Source: an uncultured Dyadobacter sp.
GTDB taxonomy: Bacteria; Bacteroidota; Bacteroidia; Cytophagales; Spirosomataceae
Length of the DNA stretch: 64,000 bases
Direction: 5' to 3'
NCBI RefSeq assembly: GCF_946482605.1
Contig: NZ_CAMLSE010000021.1
Location: 62,001 to 126,000 of the forward strand
Part shown: positions 1 to 8,024 of the stretch, piece after piece
Layout of the letters: each line of letters begins with the position of its first letter
Numbering within the stretch: the first letter of the stretch is position 1
Notes under the pieces: model-generated
Database searches by the model: none
Seen by the model: only the letters and a program-made list of their open reading frames with translations
What the model was told of the DNA's origin: nothing
Position numbers and translations under genes: made by a program

Positions 1-182
1 TGATCGCGGACGAGCCGACGGGTAATCTCGATCCGGAGGTGGGAGATCAGATCATGCAGGTTTTCAGGACCATCAACAATGCTGGAACTGCGATTCTGAT
101 GGCAACCCATAATCACGACTTTCTGAAACGCTTTCCGGCGCGCGTAATCAAATGCGAAAACGGAAGCGCGACCGTGAGCTAG
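1..182 (+). CDS. ftsE: ABC transporter ATPase, FtsE-like (C-terminal fragment)
   Basis: Only the last 59 residues lie in the window; the reading frame begins at base 3 and ends with TAG at 180-182. The fragment starts in a Walker B motif (IADEPTGNLDP, with the D-loop) and continues to the switch histidine in MATHNHDFL, so it is the end of an ABC-type ATPase domain. The ADEPTGNLDP string and the short tail with no extra domain are typical of FtsE, the ATPase that works with FtsX in cell division and peptidoglycan hydrolase control, but LolD-type ATPases look similar over this stretch. The gene converges on porX across a strong hairpin. The ABC assignment is firm; FtsE is an inference. Confidence 0.6.
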   Translation, partial: IADEPTGNLDPEVGDQIMQVFRTINNAGTAILMATHNHDFLKRFPARVIKCENGSATVS

Positions 183-199
183 ATTTTGAAACCATATCA

Positions 200-240
200 A
201 GCAAAAGCGGCGTTTGAACATCTCAAACGCCGCTTTTGCT
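200..240. terminator. bidirectional terminator between ftsE and porX
   Basis: Perfect 18-bp stem (200-217 with 223-240) and a 5-nt loop. The arms contain A-runs and T-runs, so a U-tract follows in either direction. It lies between two convergent genes. Confidence 0.85.
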
Positions 241-251
241 TTTATACAAAA

Positions 252-1817
252 TTATTTCGCCTTCATATCGATCACCGGGATGATCATTTCTTCCAGGGAC
301 ACACCTCCATGTTGGAATGTATCGCGGTATAAATTCACGTATTGATTGTAATTGTTGGGATATGCGAAAAAGTAGTCCTCCTTCGTAAATACGTACGATG
401 TCGATACGTGCGGTTTGGGAAGGAATATCCGCTCCGGTTTGCGGCACACCATCAAGTGGTTATCATCAAAACCGAGGTTCTTGCCGTGCTTGTACCGTAG
501 GTTTGTATTCGTTTCCCGGTATCCGATGATTTTCACCGGCTTCTGAACCCGGATCATGCCGTGGTCGGTGGTAAGAATTAAACGGCCTTTCTTTTCGGCA
601 ACCTTTCTGATGAAGTCGAGCAATGGAGAGTGCTGGAACCATGAACGCGTGATGGATCGGTAAGCCGCTTCGTCGGGAGCGAGTTCTTTGATCATCTGCA
701 CATCTGTGCGCGCATGGGAAAGCATATCCACAAAATTGTAGACAACTACATTCAGCTGGTTCGTCAGCAGGTTGTTGAAAGTGTCTACCAGCGCTTTCCC
801 CTGGTTGGTGTTCAGGATTTTGGAATATGAAAATTTGATATTCAAATGGTTCATTTCCAGTTGTTTTTGAAGGAAATCCTGTTCATGGTTGTTCAGACCT
901 TCCTCCCCGTCTGGGGTATTCTCGTCACTTACCCACCATTGCGGATGCTTGCGTTCCATTTCGCTCGGCATCAGTCCCGAGAAGATCGCATTGCGCGCAT
1001 AACCGGTAGTTGTAGGCAGAATAGAATAATAGGAAGATTCTTCCTCAATGTTGAAATACTCCTGCAAAATCGGCTGTATCATCTTCCATTGATCGTACCG
1101 GAAGTTGTCGATCAGCAGGAAGAACAATGGCTCGCTCGAACCTTTCAGATGCGGGAATACCTTCTGTTTCATCAATTGATGGGACAAAACCGGCTTGTCT
1201 GACCGCGGATCGTTCAGCCAATCCTCATATTCGTCCTCAATGAACTTACAGAAATTGGCATTGGCTTCACTTTTTTGCATACTGAAAACCTCCGCCATAC
1301 CCTGATCATCGGAACTTTCGAGTTCCAGTTCCCAGTAGATGAGTTTTTTGTAAATATCCGCCCACTCTTCGTGGCCGATGCGGTCCTGGTATTGCATGGC
1401 CAGGCTTCTGAATTCCTGCTGATAGCTCAGTGTGGTCTTTTCGGTCACCAGCCTTTTGTTGTCCAGTATTTTCTTGACGGAGAGAAGTATTTGATTGGGA
1501 TTCAGAGGTTTGATGAGATAGTCGTCGATTTTTGAGCCAATCGCGTCCTCCATAATGTGTTCCTCCTCGCTTTTGGTGATCATCACGACGGGGAGGTTGG
1601 GTTGCTGCTGTTTGATCTGAGCAAGTGTTTCCAACCCGGTCATCCCCGGCATCATTTCGTCCAGAAATACGATGTCAAAACGGTCATTCTCGATTCGGTC
1701 CAATGCGTCGGCTCCGCTATTGACGGGCGTTACGTTGTAACCTTTATTGGTGAGAAACATGATATGCGGTTTGAGAAGATCTATTTCGTCATCGGCCCAA
1801 AGGATGTTATATTGCAT
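252..1817 (-). CDS. porX: PorX-type response regulator with PglZ domain
   Basis: Two-domain regulator of 521 residues. Residues 1-120 form a receiver domain: acidic pair D9-D10, phospho-acceptor D53 in FLDEMMPG, the Thr of VMITK and the Lys of LIKP. The rest is a PglZ (alkaline-phosphatase superfamily) domain, with LLIDNFRYDQW, PTTTGYARN, TTDHGM and FQHGG motifs that carry its metal-binding and nucleophile positions. In Porphyromonas and Flavobacterium, PorX is the response regulator of PorY and controls T9SS genes; its PglZ domain is a zinc phosphodiesterase. The ATG at 1817 was chosen because MQYNILWADDE begins exactly where the family does; a TTG 39 bases upstream would add an unconserved tail. 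The T9SS cargo genes at 5.8-11.2 kb fit this role. The family assignment is confident; the regulatory target is inferred. Confidence 0.9.
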   Translation of the reverse strand: MQYNILWADDEIDLLKPHIMFLTNKGYNVTPVNSGADALDRIENDRFDIVFLDEMMPGMTGLETLAQIKQQQPNLPVVMITKSEEEHIMEDAIGSKIDDYLIKPLNPNQILLSVKKILDNKRLVTEKTTLSYQQEFRSLAMQYQDRIGHEEWADIYKKLIYWELELESSDDQGMAEVFSMQKSEANANFCKFIEDEYEDWLNDPRSDKPVLSHQLMKQKVFPHLKGSSEPLFFLLIDNFRYDQWKMIQPILQEYFNIEEESSYYSILPTTTGYARNAIFSGLMPSEMERKHPQWWVSDENTPDGEEGLNNHEQDFLQKQLEMNHLNIKFSYSKILNTNQGKALVDTFNNLLTNQLNVVVYNFVDMLSHARTDVQMIKELAPDEAAYRSITRSWFQHSPLLDFIRKVAEKKGRLILTTDHGMIRVQKPVKIIGYRETNTNLRYKHGKNLGFDDNHLMVCRKPERIFLPKPHVSTSYVFTKEDYFFAYPNNYNQYVNLYRDTFQHGGVSLEEMIIPVIDMKAK

Positions 1818-1982
1818 AATGCTTGGCTTTACAGTGTTAAGTAATGAAAAATTCAATGTAAGGGTAACGCGACGGTCGGAGCATGTCGTATATTAAAAAC
1901 GGTTTTAACGTTTTTTAAGAAATATACGGCTTATCCTTATACGTTATCTTTTACTGTAAAAAATGTGTTCCACCATGTGCCG

Positions 1983-2723
1983 TCAGGACAAGAATTTTCG
2001 TGTAACCCGGTCAAGATCATCCGGGGTGTCCACGCCGTGAGAGTCGTCGGAGGTGATAACGGCGCGGATCGCATAGCCGTTTTCCAGCCAGCGTAGCTGT
2101 TCCAGGGCTTCGGCTTTTTCCAGTGCTGATACCGGCAGTTTGGTTATTTCGGACAATACATCGGCACGGTAAGCGTAGATTCCGATGTGTTTGTAGAAAA
2201 CGTGTGTTCGAAGCCAGTCGGCAGTTTCTGCATTGCGGAGATAGGGGATGGTTTGCCGGCTGAAATACATTACCTCATGCCGCTTGTTCAGGACGGCTTT
2301 GGGCACGTTGGGGTTGAACAGTATCTCGTCGTGATCGATCACTTTCACCAGCGTTGCCAGCTCCGTTTCTCCATTGAGGACGGTGGCCAGATGATCGATA
2401 GGCTCAGGACTGATAAAAGGCTCATCACCCTGGATGTTGATGACATAATCGTATTGCTCGGCCGTTTGGGTGAGTGCTTCGAAACACCGGTCGGTGCCAC
2501 TCTGATGTTCCTGTGACGTCATAACGGCATTTCCGCCGAAGCCCAGGACATGTTCCAGAATTCTTTCATCATCGGTGGCTACGATTACCCGGGCTAGTTG
2601 AGTAGCTTTGGAAGATTGCTCGTAGACCCGCTGGATCATGCTTTTGCCGCCGATATCCACAAGGGCTTTGGCTGGGAAACGGGTAGAAGCGTAGCGGGCC
2701 GGTATTATTCCTAAAATGCGCAC
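1983..2723 (-). CDS. kdsB: 3-deoxy-manno-octulosonate cytidylyltransferase
   Basis: Activates KDO by making CMP-KDO from CTP, a cytoplasmic step of lipopolysaccharide inner-core synthesis. The N-terminal nucleotide-binding signature IIPARYASTRFPAKAL, the INIQGDEPFI motif and the C-terminal GVDTPDDLDRV are typical of KdsB. At 246 residues it has the usual family length. The start is the GTG at 2721-2723, because the protein then begins VRILGIIPARY like other KdsB proteins; the frame stays open upstream to a GTG at 2789, but that would run into the divergent gene. Its 5' end lies only about 20-45 bp from the divergent DUF4905-like gene, so the two probably share a compact promoter region. Confidence 0.93.
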   Translation of the reverse strand: MRILGIIPARYASTRFPAKALVDIGGKSMIQRVYEQSSKATQLARVIVATDDERILEHVLGFGGNAVMTSQEHQSGTDRCFEALTQTAEQYDYVINIQGDEPFISPEPIDHLATVLNGETELATLVKVIDHDEILFNPNVPKAVLNKRHEVMYFSRQTIPYLRNAETADWLRTHVFYKHIGIYAYRADVLSEITKLPVSALEKAEALEQLRWLENGYAIRAVITSDDSHGVDTPDDLDRVTRKFLS

Positions 2724-2744
2724 GAGGTCGTTGTTGATTAAATT

Positions 2745-3563
2745 TTGATTCAAAATAAAGCTAAAAAATTGCAAAATCTTTTTTCGCACCGCTTTTCGGA
2801 AAACATCTGGCGCATTTTGCCCGATGCTGATCCTGAAAGTACATTGTGGGTCATTGAGTTACGGGATGCGGACACGAAATCGGTCTCTTTTGCACTGGTG
2901 GACGTTGCAGTTCCGGCATTGATCTGGCACAGGAAAATCGAGGGGACAGACTGGTGGACATCGCTCACAGCTTTTGCATATGGCTGCATTTACTTTCATC
3001 ATTACCGATATCCCGAGTTGCCCGAACCGACTGATTTATTGGCCGTTGATGCAGGAACCGGGGCAATAAAATGGGAGCTGCCTCATTTTATTCTGGTGAG
3101 ACCGATTGATGCCGATCGGCTGGAAGTGGCCACGAAGTCGGGCGGCGATCAGTTGAAAAAGATGATTTGCCTGGCCAGTTCAGGCAGACTCGAAACCATG
3201 TCGGATTTGGAAACGGGAGAAAGCCCGGACCGGATAATTTTGAAGGAGGCGGTACGTTACAGGGAAGGAAATGTTTATTTCGACCAGCTATCATTATTCA
3301 TAGGCGAAATGGTACCGGGACATAGACCTGCGGGCATTGATTATTTGGAGAAAAGACCCTATATAATCTTTTCTTACTATATTTACGACCAGGATAAAAC
3401 AGTGCAATACCTCCTCATAGTGAACGATCAGAGGCAATTAGTCTTACATGAAAAGCTGTCGGACGGGCGGGAAGGAATGGGGCGCTCGACGATGATGCTG
3501 AAAGCGTCGACACTGGTTTATCTGAGGAATAATAATGAATATTCGAGTTTAACGCTTTCATAA
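2745..3563 (+). CDS. DUF4905-like conserved protein
   Basis: Protein of about 272 residues with no signal peptide and no membrane segment. It opens with FSHRFSENIWRILPDAD and contains a beta-rich stretch, LLAVDAGTGAIKWELPH, that resembles a single PQQ/WD-like blade. This pattern matches a Bacteroidota family that I recall as DUF4905; the name is from memory and its function is unknown. No ATG is available at the front: candidate starts are TTG at 2745 and TTG at 2769, the latter leaving LQNLFSHRF at the N-terminus. It is the first gene of a tight plus-strand run, with the LysM gene starting 4 bases after its stop. Confidence 0.6.
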   Translation: MIQNKAKKLQNLFSHRFSENIWRILPDADPESTLWVIELRDADTKSVSFALVDVAVPALIWHRKIEGTDWWTSLTAFAYGCIYFHHYRYPELPEPTDLLAVDAGTGAIKWELPHFILVRPIDADRLEVATKSGGDQLKKMICLASSGRLETMSDLETGESPDRIILKEAVRYREGNVYFDQLSLFIGEMVPGHRPAGIDYLEKRPYIIFSYYIYDQDKTVQYLLIVNDQRQLVLHEKLSDGREGMGRSTMMLKASTLVYLRNNNEYSSLTLS

Positions 3564-3567
3564 ATAA

Positions 3568-4563
3568 ATGAAATACATTTTTTGCCTGGCACTTTTGGCA
3601 GGATTGATGACAGGATTAACGGGTGCCCGGGCCAGGGGAATGAGTGCTGTTGACTCCGTTGGAGTGGAGAAAGTAGGCGGAAAAATCTTCGTCCTGCATA
3701 AGGTCAACCAGGGCCAAACCATGTTTGCCGTAGTACGCCAATATGGAACAACCATTCATGCGTTGCGGGAAGCAAACCCCGGAATGAGCGATCAGATTCA
3801 ATCAGGGCAAACCATCCGCGTTCCCTATACAGCTCCTAAGGCCGGTAAAAGAGAAGATAAAAAGGACGACAAAAAGGAGCTCGTTAAAGCGGAGGTAAAG
3901 GAAACGAAGCCAACTCAAACGGCGCCCGTCGCACCTGCACCTGCGACGCCGAGTACATCGGCTCCTTCGGCATCATCGGCAGTTGCACTACCCGCTAATG
4001 GCATTCATAAAGTAGAACCGGGACAAACGCTCTACCGTGTCGCCGTCAAATACGGCGTGCTGATGGCCGATCTTCGCAAATGGAATAACCTCGCGGACGA
4101 TAATCTTAAAGATGGACAGGAACTGATCGTCAGTGAAAAAGGCATCGAAAAACCAGTACCGGCTGTTACTGCTCCTGCCCCGAAAGTCACGACAACCACT
4201 GTGGTAAAAGATTCTGTTAAAGCCAAAGCGGTAGTTCCTGAGAAAGTAGTGAAGCCGGTGGAGGAGGTAGCGGCACCAAAGGTGGTGAAGAGCAAAAAGA
4301 AGTCGGAGTCAGGCTTAGCCGAAGTGATCGAGACGGACGAGAGTACCAGCAAGTTCCTTGGGCTGCACCGCACCGCCCCGATTGGTTCGCTTGTGGAGGT
4401 ATTAAATGAATATAATCAGGAGAAAATTATCGTTCGTATTATTGGTCGTATCCCTGATACCAGCGTGAATGACGATATCGTAATCAAATTGTCGTCACGG
4501 GCATTTGAAAAAGTTTCTCCCAATAGCAAACGATTCAGAGCCGTAGTAAGTTATCTTGAATAA
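3568..4563 (+). CDS. exported LysM protein with RlpA-like C-terminal domain
   Basis: 331 residues. A signal peptide (about 1-23, hydrophobic core FCLALLAGLMTGL) is followed by two LysM domains: HKVNQGQTMFAVVRQYG at about 50-90 and HKVEPGQTLYRVAVKYG at about 145-190. LysM modules bind peptidoglycan N-acetylglucosamine. Between and after them lie low-complexity Lys/Ala/Pro/Thr linkers. The last 75 residues (TAPIGSLVEVLNE, IVRIIGRIPD, IVIKLSSRAFEKV) resemble the double-psi beta-barrel of RlpA, a lytic transglycosylase or glycan-binding fold; the catalytic residues were not verified. A periplasmic cell-wall role is inferred. It is likely cotranscribed with both neighbours. Confidence 0.82.
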   Translation: MKYIFCLALLAGLMTGLTGARARGMSAVDSVGVEKVGGKIFVLHKVNQGQTMFAVVRQYGTTIHALREANPGMSDQIQSGQTIRVPYTAPKAGKREDKKDDKKELVKAEVKETKPTQTAPVAPAPATPSTSAPSASSAVALPANGIHKVEPGQTLYRVAVKYGVLMADLRKWNNLADDNLKDGQELIVSEKGIEKPVPAVTAPAPKVTTTTVVKDSVKAKAVVPEKVVKPVEEVAAPKVVKSKKKSESGLAEVIETDESTSKFLGLHRTAPIGSLVEVLNEYNQEKIIVRIIGRIPDTSVNDDIVIKLSSRAFEKVSPNSKRFRAVVSYLE

Positions 4564-4579
4564 CAACGGTAATCGCATT

Positions 4580-4792
4580 ATGAAACACTCACCAGAATTC
4601 CGCTCGAAGAGAGAAGAAGAGCGGGAAGCGCTCAAAAATACTCCCGGGTACAAGATATGGAGTGTCATGTTTACGCTGCTGTACCCTTTCATTGCCATTT
4701 TTACGTTCCTGTTTTCGGGAATTGTGATGATTTTTTCAGGTATCTCCCGTGTGCTGGCCTACCTGTTCGGAGGTAGCCATGCCAGACATTGA
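4580..4792 (+). CDS. small membrane protein, unknown function
   Basis: 70 residues. A charged N-terminus (MKHSPEFRSKREEEREAL) is followed by two closely spaced hydrophobic segments (SVMFTLLYPFIAIFTFLF and IVMIFSGISRVLAYLF), probably a hairpin in the inner membrane. No family recognised. The ATG at 4580 follows the LysM stop by 16 bases, and its 3' end overlaps the start of the TIGR02757 gene by 14 bases, which points to translational coupling. Confidence 0.7.
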   Translation: MKHSPEFRSKREEEREALKNTPGYKIWSVMFTLLYPFIAIFTFLFSGIVMIFSGISRVLAYLFGGSHARH

Positions 4793-5582
4793 AACACCAG
4801 TAGTACCATTTTCTTCGTACGTAAGTGACTTACTGGAAGAAAAGGCTGCTCAATACAACAAACCGGATTTCATTCCTTTCGACCCTATCAGTATTCCGCA
4901 TCGTTTTTCGGTCAAGCAGGATATTGAAATCATGGGTTTTTGGGCCTCCGTACTGGCCTGGGGACAGCGTAAAACCATTATCAATAAATGCCTGGAACTG
5001 GCCGCATTGATGGACAATGCGCCTTACGATTTCGTGCGTAACCACCACGAAAGCGACTTGAAACCCTTCCTGAATTTCAAGCATCGTACCTTCAATGCCA
5101 CCGATACGCTTTATTTCCTGCACTTCTTTCAGGAATACTACAAAATCCACGACTCGCTGGAATTCGCGTTCAGCAGCCACATGAAGCCTGGTGATGTTAC
5201 CGTCGAAAATGCGCTGATCGGCTTCCACGACTTTTTTTCAAATTCTGAAAACTTTCCCATACGCACACGCAAACACATTGCGACACCTGTGCGCAAATCC
5301 TCCTGCAAGCGTCTGAACATGTTCCTGCGCTGGATGGTCCGCAACGACGACAAAGGCGTTGACTTCGGCATCTGGCATAACATTCAGCCCGCTCAGCTTG
5401 TATGTCCTTGCGACGTACACGTGGATCGAGTAGCGCGCTTGCTCGGTCTCATGAAACGCCCCGTTACCGACTGGCAAACTGCCACCGAGCTCACGGCTTC
5501 TCTGCGCCAGCTCGACCCCGCCGATCCGGTGAGGTATGATTTCGCATTGTTTGGGCTGGGGATTGAGGGTTTTGCCAAGTAG
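4779..5582 (+). CDS. TIGR02757 family protein
   Basis: 267-residue cytoplasmic protein. Features of the family (DUF2400/TIGR02757) include FDPISIPHRFS, the helical IMGFWASVLAWGQRKTIINKC segment, RLNMFLRWMVR and the CPCDVHVDRVARLLGL motif. The last two resemble parts of helix-hairpin-helix DNA glycosylases, so a nucleic-acid role is possible, but the biochemical function is unknown to me. The ATG at 4779 is preceded by an unusually good GGAGG ribosome-binding site inside the upstream gene, which decides the start over the upstream in-frame TTG/GTG codons. Confidence 0.85.
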   Translation: MPDIETPVVPFSSYVSDLLEEKAAQYNKPDFIPFDPISIPHRFSVKQDIEIMGFWASVLAWGQRKTIINKCLELAALMDNAPYDFVRNHHESDLKPFLNFKHRTFNATDTLYFLHFFQEYYKIHDSLEFAFSSHMKPGDVTVENALIGFHDFFSNSENFPIRTRKHIATPVRKSSCKRLNMFLRWMVRNDDKGVDFGIWHNIQPAQLVCPCDVHVDRVARLLGLMKRPVTDWQTATELTASLRQLDPADPVRYDFALFGLGIEGFAK

Positions 5583-5639
5583 GAATCTCAATTTAGTTGT
5601 ATCCTCTCGGAATATTTAATTATAGGTATAGCCTGCTTC

Positions 5640-5651
5640 CTATCGCGATAG
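5640..5651. repeat. 12-bp palindrome CTATCGCGATAG
   Basis: Perfect palindrome in the 258-bp gap before the fibre genes. Its role is unknown; the sequence could be a short intergenic repeat or a recognition site. Nothing else in 5583-5840 could be assigned. Confidence 0.4.
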
Positions 5652-5840
5652 TTTGCGGGTTTTTCTAGTACAATCTCATTGCTATTTTTATTCACAGGAG
5701 AAATACTTTGCACTGTTTTCCTTTGACTAATCCTTCATCACCCCTGAGTCATTTAGCGGTTGTTTACTGTTGCTGAAAGCTGAAATTGAGCTTGGATTTC
5801 AAATCTTAAAGACATCTTTTTTACCCTAAACAACGACAAT

Positions 5841-7835
5841 ATGAAACATCTTTTCAAGCCACTTTTCGCCACAGCTGTATTATTAGGAAGTCTTGCCGAC
5901 AACATCTGTGCCCAGACTCATTACGGAACAGGCGCCGGAACAAATGGAGTCGGTCATGCATTCTTTGGAACGGACGCCGGAAATGTAAACCAGGCAAACG
6001 GGAACGCCGGAGCTTTCAACACGTTCATCGGACATTTTGCGGGTAAAAACTCCACTACCGGCCAATGCAACACTTTTCTTGGTAATTCGTCTGGTCTACT
6101 GAACATTACGGGGAGTTCCAATACCTTGATAGGGTTTCAGGCTGGAAAAGACAATGGGGACAATAGCTCTAATACGTTGGTTGGATCAAGCGCGGGAATG
6201 GGATCGACCGGTAATCAAAATTCCTATTTTGGAGAACAAGCGGGTACGTGGAGTAAGGGCTCTAACAATGTTTTCATGGGATTTGGGGCCGGGAATTCCA
6301 ATAACGGAGGCAGCGACAATGTTTTTTTGGGGGCTAAAGCTGGTTATTTAAATAAAAACCATCACAACGTTTTCATTGGCGTGGAGGCTGGTTATAATTG
6401 CCAAACAAACGACAATGTTTTCGTCGGCTGGAAATCAGGCAACGGTAACACGTTCGGAAGTTTAAATACTTATATCGGCACGAAAGCAGGGTTCACATTG
6501 AATGGAGGAGCTGGGAACACCTTTATCGGACACGGAGCCGGGGAGAAAGCCGGTGAAAATGATAATGATACCGATGAAAACACCTTTGTAGGAACATACA
6601 GTGGCGCCAACGCAAAGGGGCAAAATAACTGCTATTTTGGAGTGTCCGCAGGATGGGAGAGTGTGGGAGACCATAATATCATTTTCGGAGTCGCAACAGG
6701 TACGTACAACAAGGGAAACAATAATGTGATGTTGGGATCAAATGCTGGTTTTAGCAACAAAGGAGACGATAATAATTTCATTGGAAAGTCAACTGGTTAT
6801 TCTAATACTACCGGTACAGGAAACGCGTTTGTCGGCACATCTTCCGGCTTCAACAACGATAGCGGAACGGGGAATGCATTTTTAGGCAGCAAAAGCGGAT
6901 ATTCTAATAAAAGCGGAAGTCTTAATACGTTCTTGGGGCAGGGCGCAGGTTACGATAATACCAGTGGAGAGAAAAATACCTATTTGGGTTATGGCTCTGG
7001 TGGAAAAGCTGATATCATCAATGCAACTGCGATAGGTGCCTCAGCAAAGGTTACAACAAGCAATAGCCTGGTACTGGGTAACAATGCAAATGTTGGAATC
7101 GGGGTATCTGCACCGGTTTATCAGTTGCAATTGAGTACAGGAACGGCTGCAAAAGCTGGATCTTCAAGCTGGATGATCATGTCGGATCGCAGGTTGAAAA
7201 AGGGAATTACCGACTTCACCGACGGCCTCGACCTTCTCAAACAAATCAAACCCGTATGGTTCCAGTACAATGGAAAAGCAGGCATTGAAACCGGCGATAC
7301 AAAATTCGTGGGCATCATTGCCCAGGAAATGCAGAAAATAGCGCCCTACACGATTGGTACATTTACCCATCAGGATTCACTGGGCAACAAAACCGAGTAC
7401 CTGGATTACGATGCCAATGCCGTAACCTACATTCTCATCAACTCGGTGAAAGAACAGCAGCAGGTGATTGAGGAGAAAGATGCAAAAATTCAGGAGCTTG
7501 AAACTCGTCTGGAAAGGCTTGAAAAATTGATGACTTCATCGCCGGGAGTCCTGAATAAGGTTAACGAGCAATCCAATGGCCCTCGGTTGGACCAAAATGC
7601 GCCGAATGGTTTTACTGACCGAACAGTTATACGGTATGCTGTTCCTTCGTCTGCAAAAACAGCTGTGATCGATATTTATACGATTGAGGGGCTTAAAGTC
7701 AGTTCTTTTCCGATATCGCAAAGAGGCGAGGGAGAGTTGGTTATTTCGGCAAGCGAGTATAAGAGCGGTTTGCATGTCTATGACCTGGTTATTGACGGTA
7801 AAAGTACAGGCGCGAAGAAGATGCTGGTAGAATAG
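5841..7835 (+). CDS. secreted repeat fibre with S74 chaperone and T9SS sorting domain (copy 1)
   Basis: 664 residues. A signal peptide ends near AQTHYG. About 21 imperfect repeats of roughly 18-24 residues follow, each built on N-T/V-F-x-G-x-x-A/S-G (about residues 35-400), suggesting a beta-solenoid or trimeric fibre. Residues from about 447 form a peptidase S74 (chaperone of endosialidase) domain: SDRRLKKGI, KPVWFQYNG, VGIIAQEMQ, YLDYDANAVTYILINSVKEQQ, then a coiled coil (EEKDAKIQELETRLERLEKLM). Residues 583-664 (LDQNAPNGF to GAKKMLVE) are a T9SS type A C-terminal sorting domain. S74 domains normally trimerise the fibre and then cut themselves off at the Ser of SDxRxKK. Function on the cell surface is inferred (adhesion or an appendage). 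Confidence 0.85.
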   Translation: MKHLFKPLFATAVLLGSLADNICAQTHYGTGAGTNGVGHAFFGTDAGNVNQANGNAGAFNTFIGHFAGKNSTTGQCNTFLGNSSGLLNITGSSNTLIGFQAGKDNGDNSSNTLVGSSAGMGSTGNQNSYFGEQAGTWSKGSNNVFMGFGAGNSNNGGSDNVFLGAKAGYLNKNHHNVFIGVEAGYNCQTNDNVFVGWKSGNGNTFGSLNTYIGTKAGFTLNGGAGNTFIGHGAGEKAGENDNDTDENTFVGTYSGANAKGQNNCYFGVSAGWESVGDHNIIFGVATGTYNKGNNNVMLGSNAGFSNKGDDNNFIGKSTGYSNTTGTGNAFVGTSSGFNNDSGTGNAFLGSKSGYSNKSGSLNTFLGQGAGYDNTSGEKNTYLGYGSGGKADIINATAIGASAKVTTSNSLVLGNNANVGIGVSAPVYQLQLSTGTAAKAGSSSWMIMSDRRLKKGITDFTDGLDLLKQIKPVWFQYNGKAGIETGDTKFVGIIAQEMQKIAPYTIGTFTHQDSLGNKTEYLDYDANAVTYILINSVKEQQQVIEEKDAKIQELETRLERLEKLMTSSPGVLNKVNEQSNGPRLDQNAPNGFTDRTVIRYAVPSSAKTAVIDIYTIEGLKVSSFPISQRGEGELVISASEYKSGLHVYDLVIDGKSTGAKKMLVE

Positions 7836-7854
7836 CCGCTTAATTCCTGCTATG

Positions 7855-7882
7855 AAAAGGGCCTGCATTTGCAGGCCCTTTT
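7855..7882. terminator. terminator after fibre gene 1
   Basis: Stem AAAAGGGCCTGCA / TGCAGGCCCTTTT with a tiny loop, followed by T residues, 19 bases after the stop. It suggests the three fibre genes are not one long transcript. Confidence 0.8.
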
Positions 7883-8024
7883 TTGTAAGCCCAGGCTTGC
7901 TCCAATATCCGCCCGATAAATCGAACGGGTAGTTCCCTCATTAAATTCTCATCTCGGATATATACTTTGGAATTTGTATCAACTACAATTATATGAGGCG
8001 ATTCCTCATCCATCCAAACACATT

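Noticed and set aside
846..1844. Plus-strand frames opposite porX
   Set aside because: They mirror the porX codons, have no recognisable domain, and porX is a clear gene.
6010..7100. Regular spacing of similar motifs as a CRISPR or VNTR
   Set aside because: The periodicity is in the protein (NTFxGxxAG); DNA repeats are diverged and the frame is open throughout.
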